Assembly (NCBI GenBank): GCA_030628905.1
Contig: DAOVQB010000190.1
Coordinates: 1-8,860, forward strand
DNA: 8,860 bases
Direction of reading: 5' to 3'
From: DAOVQB01 sp023128935
GTDB lineage: Bacteria > Eisenbacteria > RBG-16-71-46 > CAIMUX01 > WJJG01
Below are positions 1 to 6,009 of this stretch, in pieces (within the stretch, counting starts at the first letter, position 1; every line of letters starts with the position of its first letter). The notes under the pieces are model-generated. The model saw nothing but the letters and a program-made list of their open reading frames with translations, was not told the origin of the DNA and searched no databases. The translations under genes and the position numbers were made by a program.

Positions 1-17
1 CAGGATTCGGTTGGGCC
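1..17 (+). repeat. Left terminal inverted repeat of the IS-like element
   Basis: CAGGATTCGGTTGGGCC matches the reverse complement of 1933-1949 at 16 of 17 positions, with the first 13 perfect. It is the first sequence in the window. Confidence 0.88.
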
Positions 18-152
18 ACTCTAAGCCATTTATACGGTGGAAGTTATTGATCTGGCCGGAGTCCTTACTCTATCAACTTTGACCCCACGACTGGCCCCCT
101 TTCGTCCAATTTCTGACTCTGAGCTTGTCTTTCTAGGAGGATCTGTTATTGT

Positions 153-863
153 ATGGACACCTGGAACAGGTTCATATCTATATACGAACAGGAGCTGGCT
201 ATGACTCGCCATCGTTCGCCCGACTTGTTGCTGGAGCTGTTGAAGTCGAAGCCGGTCGTGGATCTCCCTACGATTCGTTCGGCTCTTGGAGATGTCTCTC
301 ACATGACCGCCTTTCGCTATCTCCGACAGGTGCCCTATCGACGCAGCTACAACCATAACGGACGCTACTACAGTCACCACGATTCCTCGCGCTACGACCG
401 GTTCGGGCTGTGGAGTTGGCAGGACATCCACTTCTCGATCGACGGCAGCCTGAAGAATACGGTGCGGCGCCTGGTGCAGGAAGCCGAGGCCGGGGCCACC
501 CAGCGGGAGTTGCAGGAGCGACTTCGGGCGCGTGCCTACAACACGCTTCTGGATCTACTGCGCAAGGGCGAGATCGATCGCGAGCGCCTGGCCAGGATCT
601 ACCTCTACCTGCACCCTGATGGGCGTGTGCGCGCAGCACAGCTCGAGCGACGGCGGGAGTTGCTAGCCCGCGACGCAGAGAGCCATGAGGCCGAGGTCAC
701 CGATGCAGTCATCATCCAGGTGCTGCTGACGCTCATCCGCCGTCCGGGTCTGGGGCCGGCGGAAGTCGCGCGCAGGCTACGAGGTCACTCGCCGCCAGTG
801 AACCGACCCGAGGTTGAGGCGATCTTCACCCGCTATGCGCTCGGGGAAAAAGGGGGCTCCTGA
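153..863 (+). CDS. IS-associated multi-HTH protein (orfA)
   Basis: This is a 236-residue protein with no catalytic motif that I recognise. It appears to contain three helix-turn-helix-like segments: residues about 25-58 (LLELLKSKPVVDLPTIRSAL then SHMTAFRYL), about 100-145 (GATQRELQERLRARAYNTLL), and about 188-228 (GLGPAEVARRLRGH). Between the first two is a Tyr/Arg/His-rich stretch (residues 61-95, including GLWSWQDIHFS). This fits the DNA-binding partner of a transposase that recognises the element's ends; the function is inferred from its place inside the inverted repeats. Start choice: ATG 153 has AGGAGG at 135-140, a rather long 12-nt spacing. ATG 201 (MTRHRSPDLL) has AGGAG at 190-194 with a better spacing of 6, so the protein may be 16 residues shorter. 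The 3' end overlaps the open -1 frame of orfB (818-863), so it may also be the N-terminal part of a frameshift fusion. Confidence 0.75.
   Translation: MDTWNRFISIYEQELAMTRHRSPDLLLELLKSKPVVDLPTIRSALGDVSHMTAFRYLRQVPYRRSYNHNGRYYSHHDSSRYDRFGLWSWQDIHFSIDGSLKNTVRRLVQEAEAGATQRELQERLRARAYNTLLDLLRKGEIDRERLARIYLYLHPDGRVRAAQLERRRELLARDAESHEAEVTDAVIIQVLLTLIRRPGLGPAEVARRLRGHSPPVNRPEVEAIFTRYALGEKGGS
843..863 (+). other. Candidate -1 frameshift site joining orfA to orfB
   Basis: In the orfA frame the codons are GGG GAA AAA GGG GGC TCC TGA. The run A5 (847-851) followed by G5 (852-856) lies just before the orfA stop. The -1 frame is open from 818 (after TGA 815-817) straight into orfB, so a one-base backward slip here would add about 26-30 residues and fuse orfA to orfB. 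The site is not a perfect X XXY YYZ heptamer: the A AAA tetramer permits single-tRNA slippage, and the homopolymer could also promote polymerase slippage. This is inference from frame geometry. Confidence 0.4.
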
Positions 864-937
864 GCGCACTACGTACCTTCCGCTGCAGGGCTGTTCAGGC
901 CGGTTGGTCGACCTCAGAGATCCTGCGTGCGACCGCA

Positions 938-1924
938 ATGAAGAGGCAGCCGCTGCCGCGGATCGGTTTTACGCCCGAGATCGAGCAGTGTCCCGAGTGT
1001 GGCGGGCGCTTGCGGGTCAGAAGAGCCAGCGCCCTGCGTCACTTGGGTTACCTGGCGCCTCGCCTACAACGCGACCGGCACTTGCTTCCGCTCCTTGAGA
1101 GTCTGGAAGAACGCTGGCGCTGGTTCTGTGAGCTGCGCGATGTGCTACGCCTATCGAACGCACACCTGCCCCATGGGCAACCCCGCGCCCGCTCTGGACA
1201 GCTTCCCGCTCTCGAGCTGCTTCGACTTGAGCAGATCAAGCTGGCGGTCGAGGCCTATCAAGCCGAACTCGAGAAAGACCTCCCGGCCCAAGACAGGCAT
1301 GCCAAACGGCCCTCCTCTCCCCAAGGCATTATCCTGAACGCCTTGGAACGTCATGGTGATCAACTCTTCGGCCACCCAGCACGGATCGATGCCGACGGGC
1401 AAGTCATCGCAGTGGTCGAGCGGACCAACAACATCCCCGAGCAGTTCTTTGGGGAACAGAAGCGACTACTTCGCCGTCGACTGGGCCGCGCCCATCTTGG
1501 CCGCGATCTCGAACAACAACCGGCACAAGTCGCCCTGGTGGCGAACCTGCGCTCGGCCGCCTACGTGCGGGTAGTCTGCGGATCGCTCGACCATCTGCCA
1601 GCCGCGATCGCTGCGATCGACAGCCAGGCTTCCGCGAAGCCGGCGACCGTATTGCGAGATCACCGGGGCAAAAAGCTACAACATCATGTGCGCAAGCTGT
1701 TGGCACAAACCGAACTGCCATCGGCATCGCGGTGCGAGCCCAGATGGCCAGTCCCCGGACTCACCACGGCCGATCTGCCCCCCATCGAGCCCAAAGTCGA
1801 GACGCTGGCTAATCAGGCAACCGATATCATCTGCAACAAACATCGCTTCTTCTACTTAGCGGATCTGGCCACCTCGCGTACCAACAACCAGTCCCAGCGC
1901 GAGCCCGTGCCGTCTGCTACCTGA
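938..1924 (+). CDS. Transposase-like protein, apparently lacking most of its catalytic core (orfB)
   Basis: This is a 328-residue protein if it starts at ATG 938. Near the N-terminus is a zinc-knuckle-like C-x2-C (QCPECGGRLRV, Cys18 and Cys21), but I see no second Cys pair to complete the site. Residues about 41-130 are helical and charged. Residues 162-171 (RTNNIPEQFF) followed by KRLLRRRLGR (175-184) resemble the C-terminal end of DDE transposases, where the Glu of TNNxxE is the third catalytic acid (Glu168 here). I find no segment resembling the two catalytic Asp regions that should precede it. As I recall them, relatives have a few hundred residues between the CxxC region and this motif, so an in-frame internal deletion near residues 28-42 is likely. 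The frame is open upstream to 818, and ATG 938 has no clear ribosome site, consistent with expression by frameshift from orfA. The C-terminal 80 residues are unassigned. Confidence 0.65.
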   Translation: MKRQPLPRIGFTPEIEQCPECGGRLRVRRASALRHLGYLAPRLQRDRHLLPLLESLEERWRWFCELRDVLRLSNAHLPHGQPRARSGQLPALELLRLEQIKLAVEAYQAELEKDLPAQDRHAKRPSSPQGIILNALERHGDQLFGHPARIDADGQVIAVVERTNNIPEQFFGEQKRLLRRRLGRAHLGRDLEQQPAQVALVANLRSAAYVRVVCGSLDHLPAAIAAIDSQASAKPATVLRDHRGKKLQHHVRKLLAQTELPSASRCEPRWPVPGLTTADLPPIEPKVETLANQATDIICNKHRFFYLADLATSRTNNQSQREPVPSAT

Positions 1925-1932
1925 TCCAGGAG

Positions 1933-1949
1933 GGCGCAACCGAATCCTG
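1933..1949 (-). repeat. Right terminal inverted repeat of the IS-like element
   Basis: Read on the minus strand this is CAGGATTCGGTTGCGCC, one mismatch from the left end. It lies 8 bp after the orfB stop codon (1922-1924) and defines the right boundary at 1949. Confidence 0.88.
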
Positions 1950-1971
1950 ACGCGGTACCAGGCCAGTCCGG

Positions 1972-2031
1972 TAACTGCTTGTTCTGCAGTCACTTCCGCG
2001 TTTGCCCCGGGGCAAACGCATAACTGCTTGT
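1972..2031. repeat. Pair of 11-bp direct repeats enclosing a palindrome
   Basis: TAACTGCTTGT occurs at 1972-1982 and again, identical, at 2021-2031, starting 49 bp apart. The 38 bp between them includes the 22-bp palindrome, so the unit looks like a small insertion flanked by a duplicated target or a two-site binding element. Its function is unknown. Confidence 0.7.
1998..2019. repeat. Perfect 22-bp palindrome
   Basis: The half-site GCGTTTGCCCC (1998-2008) is followed immediately by its exact reverse complement (2009-2019), with no spacer. As RNA it could form a short hairpin whose loop would take the central CCGG bases. It begins 91 bp beyond the stop of the minus-strand decarboxylase and is not followed by a T-tract on either strand. 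It could be a protein-binding dyad, a rho-independent-like attenuator or a mobile-element remnant. Confidence 0.75.
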
Positions 2032-2110
2032 GCGATCATCGGTTACAAGGGTGACCCGTGTCAGAACGCAATCGCGGGCCATGGCTTCATCGTGCTTTGG
2101 ACCAGGATAC

Positions 2111-3757
2111 TCAGGAGAAGCTTCTGCCCAGATCCACAACCTTATCCAGGATCGCATCCAGCAGTTCTTCGCGTGCCAGCGGGTGAAGGATCACGAAGCG
2201 CAGCCAACGGGTGCCTCGGTGGCGGGGGATCGAAACCCATCCCGGGCCTTCCTCGGACAGGGCTGTGTGGATGCGCTGGTTGAGATCATCGAGCTGCTGG
2301 CCGCGCTTGCCGGTGTCCCATCCCTCGGGCACGTACCGGAAGCAGACGATGTTGAGCTGCGGCTGGCTGAGGAGTTGGCAACACGGTTCCCGCTCGATCC
2401 GCCTGGCGAGGCGGTGGGCCCGCTCGAGGCTGTCCTGCATCAGCTCAGAGAGGAAGTCCAAGCCGAAGTGCTCGAGTGTTAGCCACAGCTTGAGGATGTC
2501 CACCCGCCGCGTACCTTGAATCGTGTATTCCCCGACGTTGCGCCGTGGGTCATCCACGTTGGCGCTGCCTGAGTTGGCATAGGGGAAGCTCTGGCGCACA
2601 GCATCGGCCACCCGCCGGCTGTCCCGGAAGAAGATGCCGGCGCACACCTTTGGTACAAAAAGCCACTTCTGTGGATTGAAGGTAACCGAATCGGCCATCT
2701 CGATGCCGTTGAGCAGCGCGCGCGTCTGCCTGCAGTGCTCTCCACTACAGACGAGCAATGAGCCGCCATAGGCGGCATCCACGTGATACCAGAGGCCGTG
2801 GCGACGGGCGATCTCCCCGATCGCGCCCAACGGATCGATGACCCCACTGACGGTTGTGCCCGCGATCCCGACGACACAGAAGGGCCATTGGCCATTGCGC
2901 TGAGCTTGCTGAATCGCCTCTTCCAAGGCATCCGGCCTCATGCGCAGATGCTCATCAGTGGGGATACGCACCAGACCGCGCGCGCCCAGGCCCAGGATGT
3001 TGACGATCTTGTCGATCGAGTAGTGCACCTCCTCTGATGCGAAGATGACCGGCGGCCCCGGGGCCGCGCTGAGTCCCCGTTCACGGAACTCGGGACCACA
3101 GAGCACGTTGCGTGCGGCCAGGACCGCCGAGAGGTTTGCCAAGCTGCCTCCGCTCACCAGGAAACCGGTCGGCTGGGTTTTCACAAGGCTGCCGTCGCCA
3201 GAGGCGTCCCCGCCCTGTGCCCAGCCGATGCTGCGCGTCATCCACGCGAGCAGGCGTGCTTCCATCTCGGTGAAGACCGGCGACATCTCCCAGCACAGCA
3301 TGTTGTTGTTGAGTGCAGAGATGAGGATGTCGGAGAAGGCGCCGATCGCGCTCGGGAGTGTGTCCATATGCCCGACATAGCCAGGGTGCGAGACGTTGAG
3401 CACGCGCCCCAGCACACGCTCGCGGATGATGGCCACGAGCTCCGCGGCGCTTCTGCCCTTCAGGGGTGGTTCGTAATCCCTTGCGAGAGGTGAGACCGGT
3501 GATCCGGTACCGGCTTGGCTGCCAACCTGTGATTTGCCGGCTGCCCGCACCGACGGAAATGGGGCTTCGCGGCCCGCAGCCGAGACGGCGTCGATGGTGA
3601 GTTGGAGGAACATCTGCCCCAGCCGGGTGATTTCATCCCGATTGGATCCATCTGGCAGGATGAAGAGGGGCTTCTCGCGCAGGCGGCCTTCCATCGTGAG
3701 CCCGGACTTGCGGTTTCCCTGGCGCGCGGCGCGCTTTGTCTTGTCTGCTGATTCCAT
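2111..3757 (-). CDS. Group II pyridoxal-phosphate-dependent amino-acid decarboxylase
   Basis: This 548-residue cytoplasmic enzyme is of the family that includes aromatic-L-amino-acid, glutamate and diaminobutyrate decarboxylases, which use PLP to remove the alpha-carboxylate from an L-amino acid. Visible fold-type-I features: HPGYVGHMD (124-132), phosphate-binding SGGSLANLSA (202-211), HYSIDKIVNILG with His245 to stack on the PLP ring, AGTTVSGVIDP (299-309), HVDAAYGG with Asp327 for the pyridine nitrogen, and NPQKWLFVP with Lys364 as the Schiff-base lysine. The usual His before this Lys is Gln363 here. A C-terminal small domain follows to residue 548. The N-terminal 20 residues are basic and not conserved-looking, and residues 70-95 are low-complexity. 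ATG 3757 was chosen because GGAAGG lies 5-10 nt upstream; Met22 (3694) is the alternative. It lies 80 bp downstream of ispG on the same strand and may be co-transcribed. The substrate cannot be read from sequence. Confidence 0.9.
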   Translation of the reverse strand: MESADKTKRAARQGNRKSGLTMEGRLREKPLFILPDGSNRDEITRLGQMFLQLTIDAVSAAGREAPFPSVRAAGKSQVGSQAGTGSPVSPLARDYEPPLKGRSAAELVAIIRERVLGRVLNVSHPGYVGHMDTLPSAIGAFSDILISALNNNMLCWEMSPVFTEMEARLLAWMTRSIGWAQGGDASGDGSLVKTQPTGFLVSGGSLANLSAVLAARNVLCGPEFRERGLSAAPGPPVIFASEEVHYSIDKIVNILGLGARGLVRIPTDEHLRMRPDALEEAIQQAQRNGQWPFCVVGIAGTTVSGVIDPLGAIGEIARRHGLWYHVDAAYGGSLLVCSGEHCRQTRALLNGIEMADSVTFNPQKWLFVPKVCAGIFFRDSRRVADAVRQSFPYANSGSANVDDPRRNVGEYTIQGTRRVDILKLWLTLEHFGLDFLSELMQDSLERAHRLARRIEREPCCQLLSQPQLNIVCFRYVPEGWDTGKRGQQLDDLNQRIHTALSEEGPGWVSIPRHRGTRWLRFVILHPLAREELLDAILDKVVDLGRSFS

Positions 3758-3790
3758 CCGCCTTCCAGCTATTCGGGTTGTAAATAGTAG

Positions 3791-3820
3791 ATGCTACCAT
3801 TGGCGCAGGGGTGATCTCAA
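3791..3820 (-). promoter_or_regulatory. Possible sigma70-like promoter for the decarboxylase gene
   Basis: On the minus strand TTGAGA (3820-3815, 5/6 to the -35 consensus), an 18-bp spacer and TAGCAT (3796-3791, 4/6 to the -10) precede the decarboxylase start by about 33 bp. The match is modest and could be chance; a transcript from ispG could also read through. Confidence 0.25.
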
Positions 3821-3821
3821 T

Positions 3822-3851
3822 CCCATGGGCAGGTATCCTATGGGCAAGCAT
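3822..3851. repeat. 15-bp imperfect tandem duplication over the ispG stop codon
   Basis: CCCATGGGCAGGTAT (3822-3836) is followed directly by CCTATGGGCAAGCAT (3837-3851), 12 of 15 identical. The second copy contains the ispG stop codon (3838-3840) and its last codons, so the ispG terminus may have been altered by a small duplication. Confidence 0.5.
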
Positions 3852-5955
3852 CGACGATTCCGGGAGAGGCGCCATCGCCCGGCGGATCCGTCCACAGCCC
3901 GCGCTCTTGCAGCAGAGCCACCAGCAGCTCGTCGGCGACCTCCGGTGTGAGAGCGCGATGGATTCTCTGCCTTCCAGCATAGAGGTCCAACTCCCCGGAG
4001 GCCGATCCGACGTACCCGAAATCCGCGTCGGCCATCTCCCCGGGACCATTCACTGCGCAACCCATGACCGCGATCTTTAGGCCACGCAGATGCCCGAATC
4101 GTGCTTTCACCCTCTGCACGGTTCCTTCGAGATCGTAATTGAGCCGTCCGCATCCCGGGCACGAGATGAATTCGGCGCGTGTGAGCCTGCGGCGCGAGGC
4201 CTGAAGCAGAGCGTAGGCCACATCGAGGGGCAGTGTTTCCCCGGCAGCTGCGACCGGCGGGTCGCCCACCAAGAGAACATCCGCCAGGCCGTCGAGGAGC
4301 AGGGAGCCGACATGCACAGCAGCTTCCCAGAGATCCCGCGGCAAACAAGGGATTAGAATGGGACGTGGGTCGCCATCGCTCGCCTCAGCCAGAAGAAAGG
4401 CCAGCATGTGACCTGTCTGCGCGAGCGACCTGCTGTGAAAGGAGAAGCAAGGAACAGGAAATGCAGCCCGCCTGCTGGCGGCAAGCAGTTCACGGACAGG
4501 CGGGGCAGACTCCCCGTCCAGATCGAGGTGCCATCGGAGCAGAAGCCCCGGCCTGTGCCTGGCGATTTGCGCGAGCCATGCTGCCTCTGCGTCGGATGGT
4601 CCGTCTCCGCCCCCGTGAATGTGCAAGCAGAGTCCTTCCACACTGGCTAGCAGTGGAAAGAGTAATTCACGCGGAGTAAGCGTCTTGTGCGCAATGGGTG
4701 GTTTGGACAGTGGGGGTGGTCCAATCCCAGGCTGCGGGTCAATCGATGGGCGTGATCCAATCCTAGGCTGGGCTTCAATTAGTGTCATCGGGAGCTCCAG
4801 CCAAATGGGAGGCGGGTCTTCCAGGTCTGCCAGCCGGGCTCTAAGCTCGCGGAGCAAGATCTGCAGACCTGTTGAGGTTGATTCGGCGAGGGGTTCCATC
4901 CATCGGAGCAGAAGGGATTCGGCGCGACCTTCCTGGGATTGCGTCGATGCTAGAACCCGATCAATAAACTTCTCCCTCTCTGCGGAGGATGGGTCCAGAA
5001 GCCTCCTGTCGACATTCACCGCCAGCTCCACGCGCGGAGGTTGGGAGCCGCCCACAGCCAATCCACCCCAGTCAGATGCAACCGCCTGCGGTCTACCGGC
5101 TTGCGCCTGGTCACGCCACGCTCCGGGTGGTCCAGTCCAGCTCTGCGCAGCTCCATCCTCCAAGGCCAGCAGAATTCGCCCGCAGATCGCAATTTCACGC
5201 ACAGGATCTCCGGTCAGACTGACCCGGATCGTATCCCCGATGCCCTCCAGAAGCAGCGTGCCAATACCCACGGCACTTCGCAGCGCTCCCTCAAGCCCTT
5301 CGCCTGCCTCTGTCACGCCGAGGTGGATCGGATGCTCCATGCCCTCCTCGCGCATATCGCTTGCGAGCGATCGATTGGCCTCCACCATGACGGAGGGATT
5401 AGACGCCTTCAGGGCAACGACAACTTGATTGAAGCCGGCGTCCCGACAGATCCGCAGGTATTCCATTGCCGAGGCAACCATGCCTTTAGGGCCGTGCCCG
5501 TAGGCATCAACAATGTAGGGCGAGAGGGAACCGTGGTTTACACCGATCCGCAGGGCCACGCCACGCGCCTTCAGAAGGTCAAGCAACGGGCGCATGTGCC
5601 TGCGTGCCTCTTGCGCGCTTGAGGCAAAGTTCCCCGGATTGATCCGGACCTTCTCCACGTGTCGTGCCGCATCAAGAGCCACCCGCGGGTTGAAGTGGAC
5701 ATCTGCAACCAGCGGGGTGTGAAGTTCGCGCTCGGTCATGGCTTTCCGAAGCGGCCTCAGCGCGGCAGCGGCCCGGACCGAAGGGATTGCCAGACGCACG
5801 AGGGGACAGCCTGCTCCGTGCAGGGCTTCAATCTGAGCCAGCGTGCCAGGCAGGTCCTCGGGTGTGGTTGTCGTCATCGACTGGATCACAATCGGGTGGT
5901 TGCCGCCCATGACCAGATGGCCCACGCGAACCGGTATTGTCTGCCTGCGGTTCAT
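3838..5955 (-). CDS. ispG: 4-hydroxy-3-methylbut-2-en-1-yl diphosphate synthase, long form
   Basis: IspG (GcpE) converts the cyclic diphosphate MEcPP to HMBPP, the penultimate step of the MEP isoprenoid pathway, with a [4Fe-4S] cluster; it is cytosolic. The 705-residue protein has an N-terminal TIM-barrel region (about 1-265) with MTTTTPED (27-34), VRINPGN (103-109), RIGVNHGSLS (136-145), TEAGE (215-219) and VSLTGDP (245-251). The C-terminal redox domain (about 593-690) has SCPGC (Cys599, Cys602) and GCAVNGPGE (Cys633, Glu640), matching the four cluster ligands of E. coli IspG in kind and spacing. Between them is a roughly 320-residue insert, absent from the 372-residue E. coli enzyme and known from the long forms of plants, Chlamydia and Bacteroidetes. 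Within it residues 393-424 are a Pro-rich linker with a two-copy 12-residue repeat. ATG 5955 has AAGGGA 7 nt upstream. It lies 54 bp downstream of the regulator gene on the same strand. Confidence 0.96.
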   Translation of the reverse strand: MNRRQTIPVRVGHLVMGGNHPIVIQSMTTTTPEDLPGTLAQIEALHGAGCPLVRLAIPSVRAAAALRPLRKAMTERELHTPLVADVHFNPRVALDAARHVEKVRINPGNFASSAQEARRHMRPLLDLLKARGVALRIGVNHGSLSPYIVDAYGHGPKGMVASAMEYLRICRDAGFNQVVVALKASNPSVMVEANRSLASDMREEGMEHPIHLGVTEAGEGLEGALRSAVGIGTLLLEGIGDTIRVSLTGDPVREIAICGRILLALEDGAAQSWTGPPGAWRDQAQAGRPQAVASDWGGLAVGGSQPPRVELAVNVDRRLLDPSSAEREKFIDRVLASTQSQEGRAESLLLRWMEPLAESTSTGLQILLRELRARLADLEDPPPIWLELPMTLIEAQPRIGSRPSIDPQPGIGPPPLSKPPIAHKTLTPRELLFPLLASVEGLCLHIHGGGDGPSDAEAAWLAQIARHRPGLLLRWHLDLDGESAPPVRELLAASRRAAFPVPCFSFHSRSLAQTGHMLAFLLAEASDGDPRPILIPCLPRDLWEAAVHVGSLLLDGLADVLLVGDPPVAAAGETLPLDVAYALLQASRRRLTRAEFISCPGCGRLNYDLEGTVQRVKARFGHLRGLKIAVMGCAVNGPGEMADADFGYVGSASGELDLYAGRQRIHRALTPEVADELLVALLQERGLWTDPPGDGASPGIVDACP
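4708..4779 (-). repeat. Two-copy 36-bp repeat in the ispG insert
   Basis: Bases 4744-4779 and 4708-4743 are 28/36 identical and keep the reading frame. They encode IEAQPRIGSRPS and IDPQPGIGPPPL (residues 393-404 and 405-416), forming a Pro/Gly-rich linker that continues to about residue 424. Confidence 0.7.
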
Positions 5956-6009
5956 TCCAATTCCCTTGCTGCACTCATAAACCCGGCTCTGAGAGGAGGA
6001 ACATACCCA

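Larger units (their letters stand above)
1..1949 (+). mobile_element. Insertion-sequence-like element, two ORFs, probably non-autonomous
   Basis: The two ends form terminal inverted repeats: bases 1-13 (CAGGATTCGGTTG) are exactly complementary to 1937-1949, and the match extends to 17 bp with one mismatch (position 14). Between them lie two tandem plus-strand ORFs that almost fill the element. orfA ends at 863, and orfB ends at 1924, only 25 bp before the right end, a compact layout typical of an IS. The orfB product carries a transposase-like C-terminal motif (RTNNxxExFF followed by an Arg-rich stretch). The window opens on the first base of the element, so the left flank and any target-site duplication cannot be seen. 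The sequence right of the element starts ACGCGGTACC. I cannot name an IS family. From memory, full-length relatives of orfB are clearly longer, and this copy lacks an evident DDE core, so it may move only if a full-length transposase is present elsewhere. Confidence 0.85.
1950..2110. other. Non-coding spacer between the IS end and the decarboxylase gene
   Basis: No convincing gene lies here. The spacer holds an 11-bp direct repeat (1972-1982 and 2021-2031) flanking a perfect 22-bp palindrome (1998-2019). There is no hairpin followed by a T-run on either strand that would mark a standard intrinsic terminator for the convergent IS and decarboxylase genes. Confidence 0.6.

Noticed and set aside
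268..639. Minus-strand open frame of 123 codons within the IS
   Set aside because: It is antisense to orfA and Cys/Arg/Pro-rich, with no start signals or recognisable domain.
1998..2019. Intrinsic terminator
   Set aside because: The palindrome has no spacer for a normal loop and no T-tract follows it on either strand.
4619..5428. Plus-strand open frame of 269 codons
   Set aside because: It is antisense to ispG and Ser/Arg-rich, as expected for the shadow of a high-GC gene. The ispG frame carries all the conserved motifs.
5952..5978. Nine-codon minus-strand upstream ORF (MSAARELE, stop) overlapping the ispG ATG as ATGA
   Set aside because: The overlap geometry suits translational coupling, but there is no ribosome site before it and such short ORFs are common by chance. 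I noted it without annotating it.
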